From: Diphasiastrum complanatum
Lineage: Eukaryota; Streptophyta; Lycopodiopsida; Lycopodiales; Lycopodiaceae
NCBI GenBank assembly: GCA_029204225.1
Contig: MU835646.1
Location: forward strand, 1 to 37,502
Length of the DNA: 37,502 bases
Direction of reading: 5' to 3'
The notes under the pieces were generated by a model. That model saw nothing but the letters and a program-made list of their open reading frames with translations, did not search any database and was not told the origin of the DNA. Positions 11,195 through 23,015 of the stretch are shown in pieces. The position numbers were made by a program, and so were the translations under genes. Every line of letters begins with the position of its first letter. Position 1 is the first letter of the stretch.

Positions 11195-12388
11195 ACATTA
11201 GGGCCTTTTTCGGACTCAAAATGGGCCTCTTCCTTGTCTAAACATGTTTGATAATTAGGATTAATTAACTCATTAACTATCCTATGTGGAAGTTCACCCT
11301 GGGTTTATCATGGGCTAACTCACATTTCAATAGGCTCTACTTGAACCTAGTGTAATATAGCAAGGACAACAGATTTTAATGTAGCCTAAAATTTCAAATC
11401 CAATATGAAGGCTTTATTTGTCAAAGCCTTCAAACACCAACTTTTTTAACTCAGAATGAAAAAAAAAGAGGGCCCAATAACGCTTTGGGCCTCCATTTTG
11501 AAAACCAAACTCAAAAAAAAAAAATTGAGAGAGGGGGGATGGGGTACAAACCCCCCTCCCCCCTTGGTCATTTTTCTCCTTGTACCCTGGCGCTCTCCAC
11601 TCCCCCCCCCTCCTTTTTTTCCTCCTCGCGACGTGCTGGGCGTGAACCCTCCCACACTCCGAATCGCTGGGTTCGTTGGATGCCCAGAGCCCGGGTGCGC
11701 ACAGGTTAACCCCTCCTCCCCATCGGGCCACCCGCCATCCGTAATGTCCCGAGGGAGGGGGGTTAGGCGGCAGATCGCGCTCATCGCGCGCCCACCCTGG
11801 CCAACGTGGCGCGCGATGAGCGCGATCTGCCGCCTAACCCCCCTCCCTCGGGACATTACGGATGGCGGGTGGCCCGACGGGGAGGGGGGGGGATTACATG
11901 AGTGCACCCGGGCTCTGGGCGTCCAAACGGACCCAGCGGTCCGGAGTGTGGGAGGGGGGGGGTTCACACCCATCACATCGTGAGGAGGAAAAAAAGGACG
12001 GGGAGGGGGATTGTACCCCATCCCCCCTCCCTCAACTTTTTTTTTTAATTTGGTTTTTAAAATGGGGGCCCAAAGGGTTATTGGGCCCTCTTTTTTTTCA
12101 TTCTGAATTAAGCCGATGTTTGAAGGCTTTGAAAAATGAAGCTATGTTTTCATTTAAAATTCAAATTTGAGACCTATCATATTATCATTATTAGGGGTTG
12201 AGGAAGTAGAGTTAGAGGAGAGTTAGTGGGTGGGTTAAAATTTGAAGATCTAATTTACACCATTGGATATGCCATGTCATATGGACCATTCCATCTCAGT
12301 TGTCACTCTTATTGGTACACATGTCGTCATTAACACTAATTATAATTAGTGAAGAGGCCCTTTTTGAGTCCAAAAAGAGCCCTAATGT
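11195..12388. mobile_element. 1.19-kb fold-back (long inverted repeat) element
   Basis: The outer 38-bp arms, 11195-11232 and 12351-12388, are inverted copies with about 34 matches (both start ACATTAGGGC and end GGGCCTCTTC). Inside, 11422 to about 11790 and about 11810-12131 form a second long inverted repeat whose inner 70 bp (near 11719-11790 and 11810-11880) are almost perfect; the loop is under 20 bp. The core is strongly GC-rich with G/C runs, unlike the AT-rich surroundings. The sequence between outer and inner arms (11233-11421 and 12132-12350) does not pair well. No transposase is present. Long open frames across the core are strand mirrors of each other. I could not find a convincing target-site duplication. 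A fold-back or MITE-like element is the best reading. Confidence 0.85.
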
Positions 12389-12464
12389 GCGGTTTTTGCC
12401 TTAGGCAGATTCCTTTGCACAAAAACTAGAAGTATCTGATACCTCTGATCAAAAAATTTTAGAG

Positions 12465-12932
<468 letters not shown>

Positions 12933-12966
12933 AAATACATTGTCAAAAATATATGTATTTAGTATA

Positions 12967-13021
12967 TGCGCGCGTGTGTGTGTGTGTGCGTGTGTGTGTG
13001 TGTGTGTGTATTGTTATAATA

Positions 13022-13054
<33 letters not shown>
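12967..13054. repeat. (GT)n then (AT)n microsatellites
   Basis: A GCGCGTGTGT run with one TGCG interruption spans about 12967-13010. A pure AT run of about 30 bp follows at 13025-13054. Confidence 0.95.
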
Positions 13055-13056
<2 letters not shown>

Positions 13057-13108
13057 CATATTGATGGGTATTACATTAATATATTTATATTTATATTTAT
13101 ATATACAA

Positions 13109-13796
<688 letters not shown>

Positions 13797-13843
<47 letters not shown>
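13797..13843. repeat. (AT)23 microsatellite
   Basis: A pure AT run immediately left of the CCGCAATAGAGCC repeat. Confidence 0.97.
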
Positions 13844-13844
<1 letters not shown>

Positions 13845-14090
13845 TATGCCCGCAATAGAGCCACAAAGCACCGCAACATGGCCGCATAAGATCGCAATAT
13901 ATATGTCAGTTTTATATATTGATGAATTATCTGTTTTGTTACAAATATATATTATGTATGTAATAGTATTACTACACACACACACGTATATATTTATACT
14001 ATGGCCGCAATAGAGCCGCAGAGGACCGCACCTTGGCCGCATAAGATCGCAATATGGCCGTAGAAGACCGCATAAGGCCGCAATATGGGC
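13843..14090. repeat. GGCCGCAATAT / GACCGCATAA minisatellite
   Basis: A ~57-bp block (CTATGSCCGCAATAGAGCC, ACCGCA, GGCCGCATAAGATCGCAATAT) occurs at 13843-13899 and again at about 13999-14055, 156 bp apart. The second copy runs into three more short units (GGCCGTAGAAGACCGC, ATAAGGCCGCAATATGG). The intervening 100 bp is AT-rich. Noncoding. Confidence 0.8.
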
Positions 14091-15328
14091 CCATATCTTA
14101 TATCAAGGTAATTTTTCCATTTTCCACTTCAAAACTTTGGTGTGAGTCTTCTATACATGGATGTTCCATGCATCTATATTTACATGTGTGACCATATGCC
14201 ACCCATATCTAGCACATGGCTTGCAAGGTTCTCTTCCAAATTGCATAAATAAATTTTGCTATGTACTTGAAAGGTTCCAACAAAATGATCTCATATTTCA
14301 AACTTCAACGTAAGCTTACAAGGGAGCTTCATGCTTATATACACAACCAAAAACTAGCTTATCGCTATTGACCTTTCATTACGACCATGCATTAAAATTT
14401 TGTAGTCAAAATGATAATTTTATCTCCGTGTGTTGATTACCTTGGAACGAATAATCTTAAGGATATCAAACCTTTAATGCACCCATATTTTATCTTTTAC
14501 TCTAATTGATCAAAGTCAATAAATAAGAAATTATTTGTGCATTGCATTCATTGCTAATCATAGCAATGCATTAAAGAGCTTCAATTGTTCTACTTAGATT
14601 AAAGTAGTTACTATTATCTTTATGAGACTCTCCAATGAGTGGAAACAAGCTACATTCAAGGCACCATTGGAAATAGTCAAATGACTAAAAGTACGTGGTT
14701 TAGAAGTAAAAATTTGATTCCTAGATGTGTCACTCTATTCGGGTTGTCATATACTAAATTTATGAATGTAGTTGGCATTGAGAATCAACTTGTGCATGGA
14801 TAAATTTAGTCATTCTTTCTAAGTACTAGTTATTCTCCATTATTGTACATGATTTCAGTTTGCTGCACAAATTTGAAATCATGTAGGCCCTCCAACTTCA
14901 GCTGTTCCTTTCCGAAATTTCCTTTTCAAATTCACATCAACAACTCTCTTTGGCTGTACTTGTCTTTAAAGACCTATACCAATCACCAAACCAACTGATC
15001 CCTAGCTCAAGCTTATATTTTTAAGATAGTAATTATGGTTTGAAGTGCATGTGCAACCAGAAATCAGCTGGAAAACTGAGCATCATATAGTTATACTAGT
15101 AAACGAAGAAACAGCAACAAAGTTACTCGCTGTTCAATTAGCGCATTACTGCATGTCCACTTAAAATGGAGTGACCTCCATGTTAGCATGTGAATAATTG
15201 ATAGTTTCAAATAGCTACAACAACCTGCCATTGGCAGAACACTGTTTCTGATTCTGTAACAGAGATTCTGTGGTGATGAATCACGATAGCTTGTGCTTGG
15301 TGTGCAGTCAAAGGATGAAAGCAACATA
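14091..15328. other. No gene seen; 3' flank of the inhibitor gene at the right end
   Basis: I see no coding pattern, no long repeat and no RNA gene. The last ~250 bp are downstream of the minus-strand inhibitor stop codon at 15329-15331 and probably contain its 3' untranslated region. I did not find a clear AATAAA on that strand. Confidence 0.4.
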
Positions 15329-15662
15329 CTATCCAATTTGAGGCACCTCTGCAACAATGTCGAGTTCATCCACTCTGATCCGCACTCGATGCATGTCCAG
15401 ATCTCCAGTCACTGCATCATTTTCCTTGATTATGATGACCCTCAAATAAGGGTCCTCAGCTAGGATTTGCTTCTTTGCCACCTTTCCGTCCCATCCCACC
15501 AACTCCGGCCAACTCCTCATCGTTCCTGCACTTGCATTCATCGTTCCTGCACTTGCATCCATCCCACAAACATTTGATAGCAACAAAAGTGATCAGAACG
15601 ATATAGTACCAGAAAAAGCTACAGCACAACAAAATGAATTCCTTACCTCCTGAGGTGCTCAT
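15329..15662 (-). CDS. Potato inhibitor I family serine protease inhibitor (two exons)
   Basis: A small inhibitor of subtilisin/chymotrypsin-like serine proteases, eglin c fold. Exon 1 is 15647-15662 (MSTSG plus one base), donor GT at 15645-15646. Exon 2 is 15329-15525, acceptor AG at 15526-15527, giving a 121-nt intron and a 70-residue product, the usual family length. Hallmarks are SWPELVGWDGKVAKK near the N-terminus, then the binding loop AVTGDLDMHRVRIRV and the C-terminal VPQIG. By alignment with eglin c, P1 is Gly (T-G-D), which is unusual; Leu, Met or similar is common. The two loop-supporting Arg (RVR) are kept, while the position of eglin Arg48 is Asp. There are no cysteines and no signal peptide, so the product is probably cytosolic or non-classically targeted. 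An alternative acceptor 21 nt upstream (exon 2 from 15546) adds seven residues in frame. All frames and splice sites are intact. Confidence 0.9.
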
Positions 15663-15940
15663 ACTTAAATAGTGATACTCTACTTATAAGTAGTATGAAT
15701 GCAGGTGGAGGGAGGTCTCGCTTGCAGAAGCGCTTTGATGGATGCTGCTAGTATATTATGATAAGTCTGCGAGGGGTTAATAAAGGGGATGAGGTTGAGC
15801 TTTCACTGAAGCTGATAAAAAGCCAGCTGCTTGCTGAGAGAGGAGATAGCTCGTGATCATCTCCACGTAGCTGATCTACATCAACTGCCGACTTCATATG
15901 CGCTCTCTTTTGCCAACTCTGAAGGGGAAGGTGCATGTTA
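15663..15940 (-). promoter_or_regulatory. Presumed 5' flank of the inhibitor gene
   Basis: The minus strand upstream of ATG 15660-15662 holds AT-rich candidates for a TATA element, such as CATAATATACTAG at about 15744-15756 and ACTTATAAGTAG at about 15684-15695. The first is the more plausible by distance (about 90 bp from ATG), leaving a short leader. No transcript evidence is available. Confidence 0.3.
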
Positions 15941-15943
15941 GGT

Positions 15944-16085
15944 AGGCTCTCATCATGAACTATTCACACTTCCAAGCAGGCTCCCATAAGGAGCTATTCA
16001 CACAGCTTGCATAAAGGCTCTCAAAGAGTGACTAGTCATACTTGCAAGTAGGCCCCTTGGATGCATTGTGAGCATTCACGTCACT
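15944..16085. repeat. Degenerate ~35-bp minisatellite, four units
   Basis: Units start at 15944, 15978, 16015 and 16050 with AGGCTCTC, AGGCTCCC, AGGCTCTC and AGGCCCCT. They share ATTCACAC and CTTGCA-type words near their ends. Spacing is 34, 37 and 35 bp. The array lies upstream of the inhibitor gene. Confidence 0.7.
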
Positions 16086-16900
16086 TATAAAGAGGATCCA
16101 CATGGATCTAGCCTCCTTGGCTCAATTATTTGTCAGCCTCCTTGTTGAATAATCTACAACTCCATGGAAAGAGACATCATAGCCTAGCCAAAAATTCTAC
16201 AACTGCTAGGAATTTGTGTATGCAAAACTAATTTAGAGCTGGAGGTCTCATTTAGGTACGCATTCTTTTTAAAACATAACTGACAAAGCGACCCCATTGA
16301 GGATGTATAGACATGGGATGGTGGGGAGTAAGAGAAAGAAGCCCAACCACCACAACAAGATACAGGATTTTCAACACTTTTTGAGTTTTTTTTTTTATAT
16401 AGAATCAAAAATGGGACACGAGGGAAGTAGGAAGCTCGACCATCAGGTCTGTATGCTGGCCTCAGTATAAGCCTTGGAACTTTGAACGTGTTTTTAAGAG
16501 GCTTATAAGGAGGACGTTAGAAGGAGGCCATAGACATTCCAAAATAATCGAGGGTAATACCGACGCTAATGAAAAAAAGGCACCTTGATATAAGCCTCGG
16601 AATGTTACTAGCAGAATGAAAATTGATGGTATTTTTGAAGATTGTTGTTTATCAATACATTGAATTCCATTTTCTATCAACATTAGGGGCCATAGAGACA
16701 AGTGAAAATAGAAAATTATTTATCACAACAATATCATGATCACAATTTGTATACTCACATGCGTCGACTGATGTTGACTAATCAAATAATAAAATACAAT
16801 TGCATCCGTGAGCAATGTGATTAATATTACAATAAGTTGCAATATACATCGTATTGTCTCATTATTCATTTGCTACTTCCTCGTTATCATTTGTCACATC
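16086..16900. other. No gene seen
   Basis: There is no reliable coding signal. Two similar words, ATAAGCCTTGGAAC (about 16467) and ATAAGCCTCGGAATG (about 16590), lie about 120 bp apart. The left border of the degenerate LTR element that follows could not be placed. Confidence 0.35.
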
Positions 16901-19900
16901 ATCATGCGACAAATCCACCAAACCAAACGAGTCTATCTCAAGGTAACATGCAAGCACACATTCATGCAAACCAACACGAATATGTCAAATACATAACCAG
17001 ACTTACGCAAGCTGTGGTAACCTGTCGTACCATCACCTGTGCCACCTGTAGATCTGCTGCTACACCACTGGTCACCAAATCAGGTCTCCATCCATGGCCT
17101 GCACCTGTAACCAAGATGCTCTCACGTCCAAGCATATCACATAGATGTCCTCATACATCAGCCAAGATCAACCATCTCGAACCAATGAGCGCTCCAAGCC
17201 TCATCCCTGATGTATCTCTCAAACAAAGTTATGCTCCAAGCCGCTTTGCCCTGACATCCTGTCCAATAAGCCCTGAAAGCCGATCCCCATCCATTTCCCA
17301 TGCTCCAAGCACAGGAGTCTACCAAGGACTCAATGAATGAATGTACACAAAACTCACCATAGGCTATACTTGAGTAGCTCGCCCATCTTTCAGAGATACT
17401 GATGATGATTTGCCTCTCCTACATCCCATGTAGGCTCAACTTCCCAGCTTGACGTTGCCAGCTCTGATTAGGCCAGTACATAGGCCTCCCACCAAGGAGC
17501 CTATCTCCCAACATTGTATCCATTATAGCATCCAAGCCAAAGCAAATGCAAACTAGATCTACTATCGTGATAAACAACTCACCCATGATCCATAGCATAC
17601 CAGAACCCTGTACCTTGTACCATCTGATCACCAAGTATCCATTACCCGCTGATAGCTCCCCAAGGATCTATCCACCTATAGTGCAACTAGACTCCAACTG
17701 GATCTAATCAAAAACTGCATCCTACTTACCAAATAATGATGGATAGCAACAAAATGTCACGCCAACCTGGAGACTATTGTGCATATAACCATGCATCTCA
17801 CCTGATCACTCGCCAAAGTATCAGTTGTCACTCCCTGCTAGACAAGCCGAACTCCAAAGCATCACCTGCTCCACCTGGCTCCTAGTATCTGCTCGCTCTC
17901 CCTGGCTATGTGCCACCTGACACCATGCCAACACAAGCATATCCCTGAGCCGCCGCTCATGGGATCCTGAGACTACTATCTCCCTGATCATACTGAGGTA
18001 TATGGCTTTGAGTGACTTCCTCTATCTAGGCTTTCCCATGATCTCACCAACTGAGAATCTGCACCATGGAAATTCCAACACCTGTGCCAAGCCTAGACTC
18101 CTGCAAATACAGCCAAATGCATGAAAGCTATAGATAGCTTATCCACGCCCGTGATGGTAGATGCCTCCCCATCGATGCCAATGTCTAAAACTGGCCCCCT
18201 GCTATAATGCCAACATGTACTCCCAAATGAGCACACCATGAAGTCCTCGCCATCAGTATCCTCTGCAGTAGATCGCTAGCAAAACACTCACCATAGTGTT
18301 TGCCCACCGATCACATCCCGTGCGATCTCCATCAGCTCTCCATCCTACAGCTGGCTCCCAAAGCTTCACGCTTTGTCCATTTGTGTTTGTAGTGTCCTGA
18401 TTCCATCATGAATCCCACTTGTAAGTCCTGTCCATCAAATGACTCAATTCCAATCTGAAATAGTTGTCCCCTGATGATCATCCCATGTCATTATGAAGTG
18501 CTATCCCTATCAAGTATCTCAATGCCATCCATGATCACAAAGATCTGAGCATCTACCCTGTAGTGCTCACCTGTATTCCTCCAAGATAGCTCCAAGCTGC
18601 TCCTATGAATGGCTCCAAACCAGTCCCTGAGAATACACTGAGATGTGAACTCCAAAGCCACCATCAAGTCCCTCACATGACTGTGCATGCCAATATCCCT
18701 CCAAGTGAACCTGTGAGATCTTCCATGGCCCAAACCAAATGATCTGCACCCTATCATCACTGGAATCTACATCCCTGATGCAATTATGATATGGCAAATT
18801 GACTTGACTTACCCAGAATAGGCAATTGAAGTGTATCTCCTCGATGACAAACCTGAATACACTGCTCCACAACTAAAATAGCTTGATCAAAATGACTTAC
18901 CGACTGCAAAACTGCAAAATCATCACACTTACCACTTGCCAAGAGCATCCAAATTATGATTACCGACATGTCCTTCATCCTCCATGTGCCCCACACATAG
19001 TTCATCCAATGCAAGTCTGCTATCTTGCCCAATGGCTTCCAACTGGCACCACCTCGCACTTCCATCACCCGTGACCACCAAAATGTGTGTACCTCCAAGC
19101 TACCCCATATTTCCCTCTGAACGAGAAATTTTCAAGCTACAGATGTGTGTGTCAATGCACCTAATACCTGACTCGACAATGCCACTACCGATCATGCATG
19201 TGAGAGCGTTCCTCCAAAACGCCACTTGATGTTGGTTGGTTCTAGCTCCAAAAGTTGAACCTGATCACAAGAACTTTTCACCTGTAACCGGCATACCATG
19301 CCTACCTCTCACCTGTGATTGCTTACCCTCTCCAAATTGTCGCCAATGATGAGTAGTCACGATGCCAAACTGCACTTCCATCGCCAATACTAGCTTTCTC
19401 CACAAATCCGCTACCATTCGTCCCCATACTGTATTTACCACTTACAAACACCTTGTTACCCTATCAAAAGTAAGCAATAATGATTTCAAAGCGATAATGC
19501 CTCAATGTACCGCCCTGTAGCAGGTTTCACCAGCCAAAAATTGTCCCAAATTTGGCCCTACAATACCCAAATGGCGAATGTAGTCCATCACTAGGTCACC
19601 CGCACTCCGCCACTATTATGGCCCGCGACCCTTTTTTAATAAGCTACGGTGGCAATGTTGGAGCACGTTGGCAAAGAGAATGGTGACTAAAACACTCCAA
19701 AACATGTTTCTCCCTACTCTGTGACATCACTTTGTCCACTGGCTCTGATCAGCCAGTTTCAGGGGCCATTTTGGCCCAATAATGGCCAAAAAAGATGCCT
19801 TCTAGCCAAGGTTATCCCTTTCCAAAGGGTGACTTGCAATTTTGAACTATTTCTTCACAATGAAAATTTTTAATGAAGAAAAGGCTTTCAAGCCCTTCGG

Positions 19901-20939
19901 GTCCTTTTCAAAACTTCCTTCTGAAAATTTTCTGAGATGCCTTTCATCTCTTCAAGGCCCCTTTCACTTGCCATCTAACGGCCCTTCTACATCCGATGGC
20001 CCACGCTGCTCCCTGAGCTCACAATTCTGACCGTTGATCTCCATGGATCCTCCATCCAACGATCATGTGCTTTTCAGCGTGTCAAACTCCACGCTTCCGG
20101 CCGCTACGCACTTTGAGACACTACTTTCATCCTCACACTGGCCGCGCGCAAGCCTCTACGCAGGTCCTCTCTTCTCTTCTTCTACAGCTTTGCAAAATAG
20201 CTATGGCTTCCAAAGCCCTAACAGTCGCTCCTTCAACTTGATCATGCACACAAACCAGAAAATGGCAGTCCACGGCCTCTTACAGACAGGCTCGTAGCAG
20301 CAAATCGTTGGTACAAGATCCTTGATTTTTCTGTCTGAAACCGTAGGTGTGCTATTTCTTGACCTCTGAGAAGAATGTACAATTGCTCCTCTCCTGCTTC
20401 TTGGTTGTCCCTGACAATTTACCACAAGCTTGGCCCCTACTATAAGATACTGGGTAGCAAATTACAGTGCCCACTTCCGTCAAGCAGAGAGAAAGATCGC
20501 AGCTTTACGTTTTTCATCAACTAGCCGCTTTTTTCCAATTCCCAGAATTACTTCTTTCTCCTCCCACTATAAATGGATGTCAAAATCCTCTTATGACTGA
20601 GAAACTACTACCCTGCTCTACCTTTTGATCCGCTCCACAAATCAATCACCGAACTACTGAGAGAGTTCTGGCCAGGTTTCCATAAAAGCCATTTGAAGCC
20701 GTTTTGAGCAATTTTCCCGTGAATTCTCCCCGGAATCCACCTACGACGATCATTCTAATCCTCCCCGAAGCTCCGATCGAAGGAACTTTGTTGTCTCTTG
20801 CCATCTGGACTGCCAATAGCCTGTATGGAGTCCTCTCTCCTGAGACGCTATGAGTGTTATTTCTCCTGGTGAAAGACACTATCCCATAGCTCCACCGGAT
20901 CGTGCATACCTGCAACACCCTGATGCTCTGATACCAAGT
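16901..20939 (-). mobile_element. Internal region of a degenerate minus-strand LTR element without visible gag-pol
   Basis: Read from its primer-binding site at 20925-20936, the element's internal region would run leftwards. 16940-19250 is C-rich on the plus strand (G-rich on the element's strand) and full of recurring words (GCTCCAAGC at about 17187, 17231, 17301 and 18590; CATCCCTGATG at about 17198 and 18765). Frames are moderately open but I see no reverse transcriptase, protease or integrase motif, so it looks like a non-autonomous element of LARD type. A 90-codon minus frame (20646-20918) starts just after the primer site but has no ATG until residue 39 and no recognisable gag motif. 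The left LTR was not found, so the left border is a guess. Confidence 0.4.
20925..20936 (-). other. Primer-binding site for initiator tRNA-Met
   Basis: The minus strand reads TGGTATCAGAGC, the usual tRNA-Met(i) complement of plant LTR retrotransposons. It sits three bases inside the presumed LTR end at 20940. Confidence 0.75.
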
Positions 20940-21295
20940 TGAAATTACAATAGAATCTAGTGCAGTATGCAGATCACATCACACAATTACCATAGCCACT
21001 CCTCACAAGCTCTCACAGATGGCAGAGCAAAAGTTTTCAGATTACAAAGAAACACTGTACATATAGAGTATTCACAAACTGCATGAAAAGACAAGTGTCC
21101 TAAAATTGGCCTACCACCTGTCAAACTAAGGTCGGGCCCAATATGGCCAAATTCGACTGACAAACTTGGGACATGCCCCCAAGTATAGCAAGTACCGTAA
21201 ATAACTCCGTACAGGCTAATTTTTCCTACGTGTGGCTACTCGGCTAACCCAAGTAGCCGGCTACGGGATCAGTGCCCGATCAATATATTCTAACG
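20940..21295 (-). repeat. Presumed 5' LTR of the degenerate element
   Basis: On the minus strand the LTR would end in TAATTTCA just before the primer site. The start would be CGTTAGAATATATTG at 21295, a one-base variant of the TGTTAGA start common in Copia elements. A TATA-like CTCTATATGTACAG lies at about 21055-21068. Length would be 356 bp. No second copy was found in the window, so the borders are inferred. Confidence 0.4.
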
Positions 21296-21620
21296 GGTCA
21301 CGTCCCAAACACAATTGAATATAGCAAATCTAATTAAATGTACACTAATTACAATATCACATTTAGAGCTTACATAAAATGTATATCAGATAAATACTGA
21401 TTTCTAACTCCTTCCTATATATGTCACACGTACATGCACTACTCCATATGTCTCAATTAAAGTGTCTGGGTCCTCTCAAGTTTATTAGTCACAAACTGGC
21501 CTTGACATGGAATTAAATCTCGATGTGACCAACAATCTTGAATACTGAAGGATCGGTCTACCATATTAGGACTATTCCATGTCCTTAGTTGAATATGTAT
21601 GTAACATTCTTTCTCCCTTA
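21296..21620. other. No gene seen
   Basis: An AT-rich stretch between the presumed LTR and the inverted-repeat element. No coding or RNA signal is visible. Confidence 0.4.
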
Positions 21621-22000
21621 CATTAGAGGAAGTTTAAACACAAAAAGGGCCTTTTGTCAAGATTCCTTTTTCATTTTTTATTCACTTTTATTCACTTCTT
21701 TTGTAAATGTGGCCCAATAGTTTATTGACATAGTGGCTCTAACGTAACGTTACTTCTTTGAGTCACATTTTGAGTCTACACTAAAAATGACCGTGACTTT
21801 TGATTGCCATATCAAAATGTGACGAAAATTAGTGCGTTGGAAAGTGCTTGACAAGCGCTTTCAATTTTATATTAGATCTTATAATTTTGAGCTTCTACTA
21901 AAAAGTTATAGCGATTCAAAAATATTGGTTGAAAATAGTGAAAGAGATCTTGGCACGAATTCATATGCGGCCCTTTTTGAACTCAAACTTCCTCTAATGA
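21621..22000. mobile_element. 380-bp inverted-repeat (MITE-like) element
   Basis: The termini are inverted repeats of about 31 bp: the left starts CATTAGAGGAAGTTT and reaches AAAAAGGGCC near 21651. The right (about 21970-22000) is its reverse complement, ending CCTCTAATG, with about three mismatches. The interior holds GTTGGAAAGTGCTTGAC and AAAAAGTTATAGC, also seen in the unit of the element at 28661-29607. No transposase is present. A target duplication could not be confirmed. Confidence 0.75.
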
Positions 22001-22152
22001 ACAGATTCTGTCCTCTAAACATGAAAGAGTAGACATGAAAACATTCCTTAGGCTCATATCATTATAACCAAACACTGGAGAATCCATAAATTTTATTTCT
22101 TGATGGATGATAATCCATTTGTGAAAGGATGATCCAACAATAAGGCTCCACA

Positions 22153-22554
22153 CATGAGTTTCTATCACATTTAAATATTTTTGGTTAATAAAAGTTTTAC
22201 CAATCAAAGATCATTATCTCTGAAATAATGTCTTTTTCAGTACTACAAAATGTAATCCACGTGTTAACACACTCCTAATTATTCATCCAAATCATGTCAG
22301 AATTTACGGTCATGCTCATGGTCATATATGATATCTCATATGAATTCACTCATGAGTTTCCGTCACATTTAAATATTAATTTTCTGGTTAATAAAAGTTT
22401 TACCAATCAAAGATCATTATCCCTAAAAGAATGCCTTTTTCAATACTAACAAAATGTGATCCACGTGTTAACACACTCCTAATTATTCATCCAAATCATA
22501 TCAGAATTTACGGTCATTCTCATGGTCATATATGATATCTCATATGAATTCACT
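22153..22554. repeat. Tandem duplication, ~198-bp unit, two copies
   Basis: Copies at 22153-22350 and 22351-22554 share CATGAGTTTC, CACATTTAAATATT, GGTTAATAAAAGTTTTACC, CCACGTGTTAACACACTCC and GGTCATATATGATATCTC with few substitutions and short indels. Noncoding. Each carries a CACGTG core. Confidence 0.9.
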
Positions 22555-23010
22555 AAATGAATTTCATTAACCCAATAATTATTATGGCATTACTTCATAA
22601 CTGGTATGCAGATTCTCAAAGATTTCAAAGAAATCCAAATTTCATAAGACAAATCATTTACTAACACAGGTGTCCATTTTTCTTCCTCCCTTAGATTTTT
22701 CAGTCCCCCGAAAAATTCCATCAGCCAAGGTACAAGAGTTCCACAAAATTTGGATTCTGGTGCTTCTTTTACGGTATTTGACAAAAATCCTTGAATTGAA
22801 TAAAGAATTACTTCTATTTAATACTATTCTTGTTCCATTAGTTCAACCGAATTTCAACTTTGACAAGTATCTTACTAAAAGCTCTGGTTTGCCCAACCTT
22901 AATGACCAAAATCATTGAGAGTGCAATAACAAAACCATTGATGTTTTCAAGGTTGAAAAGGAAAAATATTGGTATAGATTAAAAAAAATCCTTTAACTTT
23001 AAATCCAGGG
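22555..23010. other. No recognised gene
   Basis: A 64-codon minus frame at 22590-22784 (KFCGTLVPWLMEFFGGLKN) looks somewhat protein-like but is short, has no start context and matches no family I know. It ends near the retrotransposon insertion point. Confidence 0.3.
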
Positions 23011-23015
23011 AGAAT
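23011..23015. repeat. Target-site duplication AGAAT (left)
   Basis: Identical to AGAAT at 28069-28073, directly abutting the outer LTR ends. Confidence 0.95.

Noticed and set aside
11414-12170. Several 75-190 codon frames on both strands in the GC-rich core
   Set aside because: They mirror each other across the fold-back arms and are proline/glycine-rich translations of C/G runs, with no domain.
11195-12388. PIF/Harbinger element with TTA/TAA target duplication
   Set aside because: TTA on the left and TAA on the right are part of the inverted repeat itself and are not a direct duplication.
16837-17340. 167-codon plus-strand ORF
   Set aside because: Its composition (Ser, Thr, His, Pro) follows the C-rich base bias. 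No motif, and it lies in the presumed retroelement interior.
18491-19098. Two 89-104 codon minus-strand ORFs
   Set aside because: No recognisable retroelement or cellular motif, and they share the region with equally open shadow frames.
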